Source of the DNA: Roseateles_B sp041905785
GTDB lineage: Bacteria > Pseudomonadota > Gammaproteobacteria > Burkholderiales > Burkholderiaceae_C
Length of the DNA stretch: 64,000 nucleotides
Direction of reading: 5' to 3'
Assembly: GCA_041905785.1 (NCBI GenBank)
Contig: JAYRKJ010000018.1
Span: forward strand, 1-64,000
Shown here: piece after piece, positions 42,357 to 53,094 of the stretch
Numbering within the stretch: position 1 is the first letter of the stretch
How the letters are laid out: the number at the start of each line of letters is the position of its first letter
The notes under the pieces: generated by a model
What the model was told of the DNA's origin: nothing
The model's database searches: none
The model's input: the letters and a program-made list of their open reading frames with translations, nothing else
Position numbers and translations under genes: made by a program

Positions 42357-43088
42357 ATGCGTTTGTCCCAGATTCTTTTTTCGCAGGGCTTCGGCAGCCG
42401 CCGCCTCTGCGCCGGCCTGATCCACCACGGCGAGGTCAAGGTTCACGGCGAGGTCGTTGACGACCCGGATGCCGATTTCGATCCCCAGGGCCTTCAGTTC
42501 GAGGTCGCAGGCAAGACCTGGCCCTACCACGAGAAGGCCCTGATCCTGCTGCACAAGCCCGCCGGCTATGAATGCTCGCAGAAGCCACGCCACCATCCCA
42601 GCGTGATGAGCCTGCTGCCTGCGCCCCTGCGCGAGCGCGGCGTGCAGCCCGTGGGGCGGCTGGACGAGGACACCACCGGGCTGCTGCTCCTGACCGATGA
42701 CGGCAGCCTGATTCACAAGCTCACCAGCCCCAAGCACCATGTGCCCAAGGTCTACGAAGCGCAGTGCAAGCACCCGGTGGACGAGGCCCAGCTCCAGCGC
42801 CTGCTGGCCGGCGTGGAGTTGCACGAGCACGAGCTCAAGGCCCACCAGGAGCCCCAGCTCGTGAAGGCCCTGGCCGCCGAAGCCATGGGAACGCATGGCG
42901 TGCGCCTGACCCTGGCCGAGGGCAAGTACCACCAAGTCAAGCGCATGCTGGCCGCCGTCAGCAACCGCGTGGAGCGTTTGCACCGGCCACAGTTCGGCGC
43001 ACTGCGCCTGCCGGCCGAACTGCCCGAAGGCCAGTGGTGCTGGCTCCCGGGGCCGGCCTGCATTCTCGGCACCGCCGATGGGGCGTGA
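42357..43088 (+). CDS. rsuA: 16S rRNA pseudouridine(516) synthase
   Basis: 243 residues. An S4 RNA-binding domain (MRLSQILFSQGFGSRRLCAGLI) is joined to a RsuA/RluB-type catalytic domain with Asp103 in PVGRLDEDTTGLLLLTDDG. HKPAGYECSQKPRHH and EGKYHQVKRMLAAVSNRVERL are RsuA-like. It isomerises U516 of 16S rRNA during 30S assembly. A TTG at 42342 is an alternative start five codons earlier. A 147-base gap with a 7-base inverted repeat (43119-43140) follows. Confidence 0.93.
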   Translation: MRLSQILFSQGFGSRRLCAGLIHHGEVKVHGEVVDDPDADFDPQGLQFEVAGKTWPYHEKALILLHKPAGYECSQKPRHHPSVMSLLPAPLRERGVQPVGRLDEDTTGLLLLTDDGSLIHKLTSPKHHVPKVYEAQCKHPVDEAQLQRLLAGVELHEHELKAHQEPQLVKALAAEAMGTHGVRLTLAEGKYHQVKRMLAAVSNRVERLHRPQFGALRLPAELPEGQWCWLPGPACILGTADGA

Positions 43089-43235
43089 GATCCTTCACTG
43101 ATCCGGTGATCGGCCGAGCTTGGAAAACCCCCATTCCAAGGGTTCCTCCTAGCCGGCCTGCCGGCCAGTGCGGCTACAACACGCTGCCCGTGCCGAGGCT
43201 GCAGCCATGCACTGCCGCCCGGCGCTTCGACACCT

Positions 43236-45104
43236 GTGACCAATGCCCCGCGGCCCGAGCCCGGGGCGCCTAGAGGGATCTCGTCCTTGGATCAGGACAT
43301 TGCCGCGCAAATCGAGCGCGAACGTCTGAACTCGCTGTATGAGCTGAGCCTGCGGCCCAACATGATTGGCGCCGCCTTCAGCCTTTGTCCGGTGCTGCTG
43401 CTGTGGGAGCACCTGCCGGCGACCCTGCTGCTGGGCTGGCTGTCCGTCCGGCTGTGCGTGGCCCTGCTGCGCGCCCTGGACGTCTTCAGCTATCGCCAGG
43501 CCCAGCCGGACCTGGGCAGCCTGCGCGCCTGGCGCCAGCGCTACTTCGCGCTGCTGGCCCTGGACGCCCTGAGCTGGGGCGCCATGGGCTGGTTCTTCCA
43601 CACGCCGGAGGTGCCAGGTCTTGACGGGCTGGTGTTGGCCTCCATGGTGGGGCTGGGCGCCGTGTCCCTGTTCTCCATGGGCGCCGAGTTCCGCGCCAAC
43701 GCCCTCTTCTCGGGCATCGCCTTCGCCCCCGTGCTGGCCTACAGCGCCCAGCGGGACAGCCGCGAAGGCTGGATCTCTGTGGCAGGGCTGCTGATCTTTC
43801 TCTACGTCACGTGGACCGAGTCGCGCCGCGTCCAGGCCCGCCGCCTGGAGCTGCTGCGCCTGCGCTTCGAGCATGCCAAGCTGGCCGACGAGCGCCAGTT
43901 GGCCCTGCAGTCCGCCCAGCGGTCCAGCACCAGCAAGAGCCGCTTCGTCGCGGTGATGAGCCATGAGATCCGCACGCCGCTCAACGGCATCCTCGGCATG
44001 ACCCAGTTGCTGGAGCGCTCCGATTTGGACGAAGGCCAGCGCGAGCAGCTGAGCGTCATCCACAGCTCGGGCCGGCATCTGCTCAACCTGGTCAACGACA
44101 TCCTGGATCTGGCCCGCATCGAATCGGGCAAGTTGGTCATCGAGCCCGCCCCCATGAACCTGGCCGAGGCGGTCGACGAGGTCTGCCGGCTGCTCAGCGC
44201 GCCGGCTCGCGACAAGGGGCTGCAGCTCAACGTCCGCCTCGCCGAAGGCCTGCCCAGCCACGTGCTGGCCGATGCCTCGCGCATCAAGCAGGTGCTGCAC
44301 AACCTGGTCGGCAATGCGATCAAGTTCACCGAGCTGGGTTCGGTGGACGTCGGCGTCGCCATCGTGCAGGACATGCGCAGCGGGCCCCTGCTGCGCTTTG
44401 CCGTGCGCGACACCGGCGACGGCATCGAGGCCGACCAGTTGGAGCGCATCTTCGCGCCCTTCGAGCAGGTCGGCGGCAAGCTGCAGCAGCGTCGCGACGG
44501 CACCGGACTGGGCCTCACCATTTCGCGCGAGCTGGCCCATGCCATGGGCGGCGAGCTGCGCGCCAGCTCGCGCCGCGGCCTGGGCTCCATGTTCGAGCTG
44601 ACCCTCCCGCTGCAGGCCTGCGAAGTGCCGTCCGCGCCGTCCCTCGAACTCCGCGACTCCCAGCTCCCCGCCCTGCAGGGTCGGGTGCTGCTGGTCGACG
44701 ACAGCCCCGTCAATCTGCTGGTGGCCGCCTCCATGCTGGCCCATTGCGGCGTCGAGGTCGACCAGGCGGAGAACGGCCGCCAGGCCTTGGAACTGATGCG
44801 CCGGGGCAGTTACGACCTGGTGCTGATGGACTGTCTGATGCCCGAGCTCAACGGCTTCGAAGCCACCGCCGCCTGGCGGGCCGAGGAGCAGCGGATGGCG
44901 CGTCCGCGCACCCCCATCGTCGCCCTGACGGCCAGCACCTCGCAGCTGGATCGCGAGCAGTGCGAGGCGGCCGGCATGGACGGCTTCCTGCTCAAGCCCT
45001 TCGACATGCAGCAACTGCTGGACCTGGTGGTCTTGCACACCGGTCGGGCCAGCCCCGTGGCGGCTGGGGCGACCCAGTCTGCGGCGGATGCCACGCCGGC
45101 CTGA
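43236..45104 (+). CDS. Membrane hybrid sensor kinase with receiver domain
   Basis: 622 residues from a GTG start. The N-terminal membrane domain has about five to six helices (about 40-200) with no large periplasmic loop, so it may sense the membrane itself. HisKA has His243 in VMSHEIRTPLNG. HATPase has NLVGNAIKF, DTGDGIE and DGTGLGLT. The receiver has Asp532 in LVLMDCLMP and LLKPFD. No HPt is present, so phosphate must leave through another protein. The membrane part resembles that of MHYT/7TM-less kinases but no family was recognised. Confidence 0.92.
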   Translation: MTNAPRPEPGAPRGISSLDQDIAAQIERERLNSLYELSLRPNMIGAAFSLCPVLLLWEHLPATLLLGWLSVRLCVALLRALDVFSYRQAQPDLGSLRAWRQRYFALLALDALSWGAMGWFFHTPEVPGLDGLVLASMVGLGAVSLFSMGAEFRANALFSGIAFAPVLAYSAQRDSREGWISVAGLLIFLYVTWTESRRVQARRLELLRLRFEHAKLADERQLALQSAQRSSTSKSRFVAVMSHEIRTPLNGILGMTQLLERSDLDEGQREQLSVIHSSGRHLLNLVNDILDLARIESGKLVIEPAPMNLAEAVDEVCRLLSAPARDKGLQLNVRLAEGLPSHVLADASRIKQVLHNLVGNAIKFTELGSVDVGVAIVQDMRSGPLLRFAVRDTGDGIEADQLERIFAPFEQVGGKLQQRRDGTGLGLTISRELAHAMGGELRASSRRGLGSMFELTLPLQACEVPSAPSLELRDSQLPALQGRVLLVDDSPVNLLVAASMLAHCGVEVDQAENGRQALELMRRGSYDLVLMDCLMPELNGFEATAAWRAEEQRMARPRTPIVALTASTSQLDREQCEAAGMDGFLLKPFDMQQLLDLVVLHTGRASPVAAGATQSAADATPA

Positions 45105-45152
45105 GAAGCGCCTCCAGAAGCGCCCCGTTCAATCCGCCGGCGGACACGGATA

Positions 45153-46184
45153 ATGCCGCCCATGCAGGTATTCCGCGGCTTCCATCACCCGGGCATCGCC
45201 CCGGCCTGTGCCCTCACCATCGGCAACTTCGACGGCGTCCATCGCGGCCACCAGGCCATGCTGGCTCTGCTGCGCTCGGAGGCCCAGCACCGCGGGCTGC
45301 CGTCCTGCGTGCTGAGCTTCGAGCCCCATCCCCGGGACTTCTTCGCCCGCAAGCTGGGCAAGCCGGAACTGGCACCGGCGCGCATCGCCACCTTGCGCGA
45401 CAAGCTGCAGGAGCTGGAGCGGTGCGGGATTGACCAACTGGTGGTGCTGCGCTTCGACGAGAAGCTGGCCTCCCTGCCCGCCCAGGACTTCATCCAGCAG
45501 GTGCTGGTGGACGGTCTGGGCGCCCGCTACGTGCTGGTGGGCGACGACTTCCGCTTCGGCGCCAAGCGCCAGGGCGACTACGCCACCCTGGACGCCGCCG
45601 GCCAGCGCCAGGGCTTCGACGTGGCTCGCATGATGAGCTACGAGGTGCACGGCCTGCGCGTCAGCAGCTCGGCCGTGCGCGAGGCACTCGCCGAGGGGCG
45701 CATGGAGGATGCCGAGCGCCTCCTGGGTCGGCCCTACGCGATCTCCGGCCATGTGATCCACGGCCAGAAGCTGGGGCGCCGGCTGGGCGAGTCGCGCGCG
45801 GGCGCCGGGGACGGCTTTCGCACCCTGAACCTGCGCTTCTCGCATGCGAGGCCCGCTGCCATGGGCATCTTCGCCGTGCGCGTCCATGGGCTGGGCGCGC
45901 AGCCCGTGGATGGCGTCGCCAGCCTGGGCGTGCGCCCCACGGTGGAGGACGCGGGGCGCGTGCTGCTGGAGGTCCACTGCCTGGACTGGCCGGCCGAGCT
46001 GGGCGCCAACGGGGCCTACGGTAAACTCGTGCGCGTGGAACTGCTGCACAAACTGCGTGACGAAGCCCGCTTCGACGGGCTGGACGCCCTGACCCAGGCC
46101 ATCGCCCGCGATGTCGAGCAGGCGCACGCCTTCCTGGCCACCCACGCCTCGGTGCGCCGCCAGACCACCCGCGATCGAATTTGA
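45153..46184 (+). CDS. ribF: Bifunctional riboflavin kinase / FAD synthetase
   Basis: 343 residues. Makes FMN and FAD from riboflavin. The N-terminal adenylyltransferase has IGNFDGVHRGHQ and the C-terminal flavokinase has GHVIHGQKLGRRLG, TLNLRF and ASLGVRPT. VGDDFRFG and SSSAVREAL are the usual inner motifs. The flavokinase PTxN site reads FRTLNLRF. An ATG three codons downstream (45162, MQVFRG) is also possible. The ribF-ileS-lspA order is common in proteobacteria. Confidence 0.97.
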   Translation: MPPMQVFRGFHHPGIAPACALTIGNFDGVHRGHQAMLALLRSEAQHRGLPSCVLSFEPHPRDFFARKLGKPELAPARIATLRDKLQELERCGIDQLVVLRFDEKLASLPAQDFIQQVLVDGLGARYVLVGDDFRFGAKRQGDYATLDAAGQRQGFDVARMMSYEVHGLRVSSSAVREALAEGRMEDAERLLGRPYAISGHVIHGQKLGRRLGESRAGAGDGFRTLNLRFSHARPAAMGIFAVRVHGLGAQPVDGVASLGVRPTVEDAGRVLLEVHCLDWPAELGANGAYGKLVRVELLHKLRDEARFDGLDALTQAIARDVEQAHAFLATHASVRRQTTRDRI

Positions 46185-46290
46185 CGGGGCCCGCCCTCAG
46201 GGATCGCCGCCCTGACGCCCCTGCGCCGTGCCCCGGCGCTCCCCTGCCCGCCAACTGGCCCCGCGCCAGTGGCCCCGCCCGACTGCTGCC

Positions 46291-49131
46291 ATGACCGACA
46301 CCACCAAGCCTGCCGCCCCCGACTACCGCTCCACGCTGAACCTGCCCGACACCCCCTTCCCCATGCGCGGCGACCTGCCCAAGCGCGAGCCGGGCTGGGT
46401 CAAGAACTGGGAAGAGCAAGGCATCTACAAGAAGCTGCGCGACGCCCGCTGCGGCGCGCCCAAGTTCGTCCTGCACGACGGCCCGCCCTACGCCAACGGC
46501 CAGATCCACATCGGCCATGCGGCCAACAAGATCCTCAAGGACATGATCGTCAAGGCCCGCCAGTTGGCCGGCTTCGACGCGGCCTACATCCCGGGCTGGG
46601 ACTGCCATGGTCTGCCCATCGAGAACCAGATCGAGAAGACCCATGGCCGCGGCCTGCCGCGTGACGAGGTGCAGGCCAAGAGCCGCGCCTACGCCGCCGA
46701 GCAGATCGACGGCCAGCGCGCCGACTTCAAACGCCTGGGCATCCTCGGCGAATGGGACAAGCCCTACCGCACCATGGACTACGCCAACGAGGCCGGTGAG
46801 ATCCGCGTGCTCAAGCGCCTGTTCGAGCGCGGCTTCGTCTACCGCGGCCTGAAGCCCGTCTACTGGTGCTTCGACTGCGGCTCCTCGCTGGCCGAGTTCG
46901 AGATCGAGTACGCCGACAAGCAGTCCCCCGCGGTGGACGTCGCCTTCCTGTGCGCCGAGCCGGCCAAGCTGGCCGCCGCCTTCGGCCTGCCCGCACTGGA
47001 CCAGGACGCCTTCACGGTGATCTGGACCACCACGCCCTGGACCATCCCTGCCAACCAGGCCCTGAACCTCAACCCCGAGCTGCCCTACGCCCTGGTCAAG
47101 ACCGAGCGGGGCTGCTTCGTGGTGGCCGAGGCCCTGGTGGAGAAATGCCTGGCGCGCTGGCAGCTGGAAGGCCAGATCCTGGCCGTCACCCCGGGCCGCA
47201 AGCTGGAGCTGCTGAAGTTCAAGCACCCGCTGGCCCATGTGGACCCGGGCTTCGACCGCGAGAGCCCCGTCTATCTGGCTGACTACGCCACGGCGGAAGA
47301 CGGCACCGGCGTCGTGCATTCCGCGCCCGCCTACGGCCTGGACGACTTCCAGAGCTGCGTCTCGCACGGCATGACCTTCACCGACATCAAGAACCCGGTG
47401 CAGGGCAATGGCGCCTACGAGGCCGCCCTGCCGCTGTTCGGCGGCCAGCACATCTGGAAGGCCAACCCCGTCATCACCGAGGCGCTGGCCCAGGCCGGCC
47501 GCCTGATGGCCCAGTCCAAGATCACCCACAGCTACCCGCACTGCTGGCGCCACAAGAGCCCGGTGATCTACCGCGCCGCGGCGCAGTGGTTCGTTCGCAT
47601 GGACGAGGGCACCGGCCTCTTTGCCAGCGAAGCCCCGGCCCAGACCCTGCGCCAGACCGCGCTCGCCGCCATCGACGCGACCAGCTTCTACCCCGAGAAC
47701 GGCCGGGCCAGGCTGCGCGACATGATCGCCAACCGGCCCGACTGGTGCATTTCGCGCCAGCGCAGCTGGGGCGTTCCCTTGCCCATCTTCCTGCACAAGG
47801 ACACGGGCGAGGCGCATCCGCGCACCCTGGAGTTCATCGAGCGTGCCGCGCTGCTCGTGGAGCAGGGCGGCATCGAGGCCTGGGCCAAGCTGGACCCGGC
47901 AGAGTGGCTGGGCGCCGAGGCCGAGGTCTACACCAAGGGCCAGGACATCCTGGATGTGTGGTTCGACTCCGGCTCCACCTTCCAGCACGTGCTCAAGGGC
48001 AGCCATGCCGGCGCCGCGCACGCCGAGGGCCCCGAAGCCGACCTGTATCTGGAAGGCCATGACCAGCACCGCGGCTGGTTCCACAGCTCGCTGCTGATCG
48101 CCTCCGCGCTGTACGGCCGCGCGCCGTACAAGGGTCTGCTGACCCACGGCTTCGTGGTGGACGGCCAGGGCCGCAAGATGAGCAAGTCGGTCGGCAATGT
48201 GGTCGCGCCGCAGGCCGTGTCCGACAAGATGGGCGCCGAGATCCTGCGCCTGTGGACCGCCGCCACCGACTACTCCGGCGACCTGGGCCTGGACGACAAG
48301 ATCCTGGCCCGCGTGGTGGACAGCTACCGCCGCATCCGCAACACCCTGCGCTTCCTGCTGGCCAACGTCTCGGACTTCGACGCCGCGACCGAAGCCCTGC
48401 CGCTGGACCAGCTGCTGGAGGTGGACCGCTACGCGCTGGCCCGCGCGGCGGAGTTCCAGGCCGAGGTGCTCGCGCATTTCGAGCGTTACGAGTTCCACCC
48501 CGTGGTGGCCAAGCTGCAGGTCTACTGCTCGGAGGATCTGGGCGGCTTCTACCTGGACGTGCTCAAGGACCGCCTCTACACCACCGCCCCGAAGAGCATT
48601 GCCCGCCGCTCGGCCCAGACCGCGCTGTGGCACATCTCGAATGCCATGCTGCGCTGGATGGCGCCCTTCCTGAGCTTCACGGCCGAGGAAGCGTGGCAAG
48701 TCTTCAACGGCGGCCAGACCATCTTCACCGAGACCTTCTGGACCTTCGAGGCCCCGGACGCCGCGCTGCTGACCAAGTGGAGCCGCGTGCGTGAGATCCG
48801 CGAGCTGGCCAACAAGGCCATCGAGGACGTGCGCAGCCAGGGCCTGGTGGGCGCCTCGCTGCAGGCCGAGCTGGTGATCGGCGCCGCCGAGCAAGACCTG
48901 ACCCTGCTGCAGTCCCTGGGCGATGACCTCAAGTTCGTGCTGATCACCTCGGCGGCCCGCGTCGAGGCGGCGGCCGAGCTGAGCGTCACCGTCACGCCCA
49001 CCGCGCACGCCAAGTGCGAGCGCTGCTGGCACTACCGCGAAGATGTCGGCGCGGTGGCAGAGCACGCCGGACTTTGCGGACGCTGCCACAGCAATCTGCA
49101 TGGCAGCGGCGAGATCCGGCACATCGCCTGA
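46291..49131 (+). CDS. ileS: Isoleucyl-tRNA synthetase
   Basis: 946 residues from ATG 46291 (MTDTTKPAAPDYRSTLNLP). Class I synthetase with HIGH (73-76), the editing domain (TTPWTIPAN), KMSKS (629-633) and a C-terminal zinc site KCERCWHY/LCGRCHSNL. The upstream ATG at 46228 adds 21 non-conserved residues and was rejected. It is bacterial type (zinc tail present), so it should be the mupirocin-sensitive class. A strong terminator follows. Confidence 0.98.
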   Translation: MTDTTKPAAPDYRSTLNLPDTPFPMRGDLPKREPGWVKNWEEQGIYKKLRDARCGAPKFVLHDGPPYANGQIHIGHAANKILKDMIVKARQLAGFDAAYIPGWDCHGLPIENQIEKTHGRGLPRDEVQAKSRAYAAEQIDGQRADFKRLGILGEWDKPYRTMDYANEAGEIRVLKRLFERGFVYRGLKPVYWCFDCGSSLAEFEIEYADKQSPAVDVAFLCAEPAKLAAAFGLPALDQDAFTVIWTTTPWTIPANQALNLNPELPYALVKTERGCFVVAEALVEKCLARWQLEGQILAVTPGRKLELLKFKHPLAHVDPGFDRESPVYLADYATAEDGTGVVHSAPAYGLDDFQSCVSHGMTFTDIKNPVQGNGAYEAALPLFGGQHIWKANPVITEALAQAGRLMAQSKITHSYPHCWRHKSPVIYRAAAQWFVRMDEGTGLFASEAPAQTLRQTALAAIDATSFYPENGRARLRDMIANRPDWCISRQRSWGVPLPIFLHKDTGEAHPRTLEFIERAALLVEQGGIEAWAKLDPAEWLGAEAEVYTKGQDILDVWFDSGSTFQHVLKGSHAGAAHAEGPEADLYLEGHDQHRGWFHSSLLIASALYGRAPYKGLLTHGFVVDGQGRKMSKSVGNVVAPQAVSDKMGAEILRLWTAATDYSGDLGLDDKILARVVDSYRRIRNTLRFLLANVSDFDAATEALPLDQLLEVDRYALARAAEFQAEVLAHFERYEFHPVVAKLQVYCSEDLGGFYLDVLKDRLYTTAPKSIARRSAQTALWHISNAMLRWMAPFLSFTAEEAWQVFNGGQTIFTETFWTFEAPDAALLTKWSRVREIRELANKAIEDVRSQGLVGASLQAELVIGAAEQDLTLLQSLGDDLKFVLITSAARVEAAAELSVTVTPTAHAKCERCWHYREDVGAVAEHAGLCGRCHSNLHGSGEIRHIA

Positions 49132-49208
49132 CCCGGGTCTGCCCCAGGCCAGACCGCTGGCCGGATCGCTGGCCGGATCGCAGGTCATGCGCCTGCGAGA
49201 GGAAAGCA

Positions 49209-49236
49209 AACGCCCCGGCCTGCCGGGGCGTTTTTT
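49209..49236 (+). terminator. Intrinsic terminator after ileS
   Basis: AACGCCCCGGC-CT-GCCGGGGCG followed by TTTTTT. It lies 78 bases past ileS and before the opposing DUF1269-like gene, ending the ribF-ileS transcript ahead of lspA. Confidence 0.9.
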
Positions 49237-49289
49237 CTGGGTGCGCGGGCGTCGCATGCGCCCCGCAGCCCTTTCAGCTGTCTGGGCCC

Positions 49290-49796
49290 TCAGGGGAAGA
49301 CCGGCACATTGGGCTCATGCCCCTGGAAGCGGGCCTCGGGATGCGACGCGGCGAGCAAGGCCTCGACCTCGCCCACCCGGCCGCGCGGCACATCCACCAT
49401 CAGCAGATACTGGCCCGACGCCAGCGCCCCCTCGAAGCGCTTCAGCCGCCGGCTCGGGATGGAGCTGCCGATCATGCTGGAGAACCAGGTGCCCAGCACC
49501 GCGCCCAGGGCGGCCAGTGCGGTCACCAGGCCTGCCGGCACGCTGGACTCCAGGCTGTAGGCCGCCACCACGCCCGCCGCAGCGCCCAGCCCCGCCCCCA
49601 CCAGCAGCCCCGTTTCCGCCGCTTCGATGAGATCCGAGGTCTGCAGCACGCTGGCCACCTGCAGCCCGCTCATGTCCGCCCCTTCCTTGCCCATGAAATG
49701 GATCTGGGACGCGCCAATGCGGGCCAGCAGCAGGTCATTCATGCAGCGCCGGGCGCTGTCCAGGTCCGGCAACATCCAGTAGATCCTCTTGCGCAT
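49290..49796 (-). CDS. DUF1269-like membrane protein
   Basis: 168 residues from ATG 49796 after GAGGAG. The start MRKRIYWMLPDLDSARRCMNDLLLARI and the end EALLAASHPEA form a ferredoxin-like soluble part. The middle (about 62-105) is a Gly/Ala-rich two-helix hairpin (GLLVGAGLGAAAGVVAAY, ALAALGAVLGTWF) like the glycine-zipper segment of DUF1269 proteins. It probably sits in the inner membrane; role unknown, often stress-linked. It lies opposite between ileS and lspA and has an FNR/CRP-type box upstream. Confidence 0.8.
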   Translation of the reverse strand: MRKRIYWMLPDLDSARRCMNDLLLARIGASQIHFMGKEGADMSGLQVASVLQTSDLIEAAETGLLVGAGLGAAAGVVAAYSLESSVPAGLVTALAALGAVLGTWFSSMIGSSIPSRRLKRFEGALASGQYLLMVDVPRGRVGEVEALLAASHPEARFQGHEPNVPVFP

Positions 49797-49913
49797 GTTG
49801 AACTCCTCTTCGGGCTCACCGGCCAACGGCGCTGGCAGACGGCACGCCACTGAGCCCGGGCGCCCGGCGGCAGCAACAGGCCCATACATGCACTCTAGTC
49901 CCCGCCCCGGGCA

Positions 49914-49927
49914 CTGACAAATGTCAA
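49914..49927 (-). promoter_or_regulatory. FNR/CRP-family box upstream of the DUF1269-like gene
   Basis: On the minus strand TTGACATTTGTCAG, that is TTGA-N6-TCAG, one base from the TTGA-N6-TCAA consensus. It lies 117 bases upstream of the DUF1269-like start codon. The TTGACA inside it could also be read as a -35 hexamer. Confidence 0.45.
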
Positions 49928-50019
49928 AACAAAACCAGGAGGTGCTGGAGGGTGCGCGCCGCCGCCCCGCGGCCTCCGGAGCGGCTACAGTAGCGCCCTG
50001 CTTCGTACTGCACCTGCCC

Positions 50020-50511
50020 ATGGCTACCAATACCGCTTCCCCGCGCCTGATCCAGTGGCTGGCGATCGCCCTGCTGGTGATCCTGGCCGACCAGTTCACC
50101 AAGGTGCTGATCCTGGGGAGTTTCCAGCTCGGCGACAGCCGCCCCGTGACCTCCTTCTTCAATATCGTCCGCTGGCACAACACGGGCGCCGCCTTCAGCT
50201 TCCTGGCCTGGGCCGGCGGCTGGCAGCGCTGGTTCTTCGTGGCCCTGGGCGCGGCAGCCACCGGCTTCATCCTGTGGCTGCTGCGCAAGCACGGGCACCA
50301 GACCCTCTTCGCCACGGCGCTGTCGCTGATCCTGGGCGGTGCCATCGGCAACGTCATCGACCGGCTGCTGCACGGCTATGTCGTGGACTTCATCTCCATC
50401 CACTACCAGAACGCCTGGACCTTCCCGGCCTTCAATGTGGCGGACAGCGCCATCACCATCGGCGCCTGCCTGCTGATCCTGGACGAGCTGCGCCGCGTGC
50501 GCAAGGGCTGA
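50020..50511 (+). CDS. lspA: Lipoprotein signal peptidase
   Basis: 163 residues. Aspartyl protease in the inner membrane that removes signal peptides from diacylated prolipoproteins. Four helices. The catalytic pair is Asp123 in GYVVDFI and Asp142 in FNVADSAI. ILADQFTK and WHNTGAAFS are conserved. The start MATNTASPRL was preferred to ATG 49921 on family length. It is separated from ileS by the inverted DUF1269-like gene, so it needs its own promoter. Confidence 0.96.
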   Translation: MATNTASPRLIQWLAIALLVILADQFTKVLILGSFQLGDSRPVTSFFNIVRWHNTGAAFSFLAWAGGWQRWFFVALGAAATGFILWLLRKHGHQTLFATALSLILGGAIGNVIDRLLHGYVVDFISIHYQNAWTFPAFNVADSAITIGACLLILDELRRVRKG

Positions 50512-50512
50512 G

Positions 50513-50526
50513 TTGATCCAGATCAG
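50513..50526 (+). promoter_or_regulatory. FNR/ANR-type box upstream of the DUF2189 gene
   Basis: TTGATCCAGATCAG, one base from the FNR/ANR consensus TTGAT-N4-ATCAA. It begins right after the lspA stop and 89 bases before the DUF2189 start, a usual place for an activator site. Confidence 0.6.
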
Positions 50527-50601
50527 GTGCCGGTCCTAGGGAAAGGCCCGCTGACGCGCCCCACCCCCTCCCTCTAGCCTTGGCGCAGGAAGGAGACAAG
50601 C

Positions 50602-51447
50602 ATGAGCCCACCCCTGGCGCAGGAACCGCCGCCCGACGCACGCCCGGCCGCGCCCTCGCCTGATCCCGGTCAAGCCGATGCGCCCCCGGAGGGCAGCCCG
50701 GTCTCGGCCTTTCACCTTCAGCTGAACACGCTGCGCTGGAGCCAGCCCCTGCACTGGCTGCGCCTGGGTTGGCGAGATTTCAGCCGGCATCCCGGCATCG
50801 GGCTGTTCTACGGCACTTGCTTCGTGCTCATGGGCTGGGGGCTGCTCAAGGTCTACCAGTACGCGCCGGCCTACACCCTGGCGCTCTCCGCAGGCTTCCT
50901 GCTGATGGGCCCTTTCCTGTGCATGGGGCTGTACCAGGTCTCGATGCGGCTGGAACGCGGCGAGCAGCCCGACCTGGGCGATTCGCTCACCGCCTGGGAC
51001 AGCCATATGGGCCAGATGGCCATCTTCGGCGGTGTGCTGCTGATCCTGGAGATGCTGTGGGGCCGGGCCTCGCTGGTGATCTTTGCCGTCAGCTTCGAGG
51101 GCATGCCGGACTTCGCGGGATCGCTCAACAAGCTGCTGGAGCCTGAGAACCTGGGCTTCATCGTCACCTACCTGACCGTCGGCGCCCTCTTCGCCGGGCT
51201 GATCTACGCCGTCAGCGTGATCTCCATCCCCATGATGCTGGACCAGCAGGTCGACGCCGTGACCGCCGGCCTGACCAGCCTGCGCCTGGTCCTGACCCAG
51301 ACCGGGGTGATGTTGTGGTGGGGCGCGCTGATCGTGCTGCTGGTGGGGCTCGCGCTGCTGCCCGGCTTCCTGGGCCTGCTGGTGGTAGGCCCGGTGCTCG
51401 GTCATGCGAGCTGGCATGCGTACCGGGCCGCGGTAGCAGACTCCTGA
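50602..51447 (+). CDS. DUF2189 integral membrane protein
   Basis: 281 residues. A Pro-rich cytosolic head (1-40) precedes six predicted helices (about 70-280). Family sentences are LRWSQPLHWLRLGWRDF, HPGIGLFYG, GPFLCMGLYQVSMRLERGE and VSVISIPMMLDQQVD. DUF2189 proteins are sometimes annotated near respiratory genes, but no cofactor ligands are clear here. GAAGGAG precedes the ATG. The FNR-type box upstream suggests oxygen-linked control. Confidence 0.9.
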   Translation: MSPPLAQEPPPDARPAAPSPDPGQADAPPEGSPVSAFHLQLNTLRWSQPLHWLRLGWRDFSRHPGIGLFYGTCFVLMGWGLLKVYQYAPAYTLALSAGFLLMGPFLCMGLYQVSMRLERGEQPDLGDSLTAWDSHMGQMAIFGGVLLILEMLWGRASLVIFAVSFEGMPDFAGSLNKLLEPENLGFIVTYLTVGALFAGLIYAVSVISIPMMLDQQVDAVTAGLTSLRLVLTQTGVMLWWGALIVLLVGLALLPGFLGLLVVGPVLGHASWHAYRAAVADS

Positions 51448-51513
51448 CCCACGCGCAAGCGCCAAACTTGCCGGGTATGCGAGGCTGCGCGCAAGCCACA
51501 ATGCAGCACAGCC

Positions 51514-53073
<1,560 letters not shown>

Positions 53074-53094
<21 letters not shown>

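Noticed and set aside
45661..49257. 1,198-codon open frame antisense to ribF and ileS
   Set aside because: It mirrors a GC-rich gene; the product is a Gly/Val/Gln/His-rich shadow without domains, while ileS on the other strand is certain.
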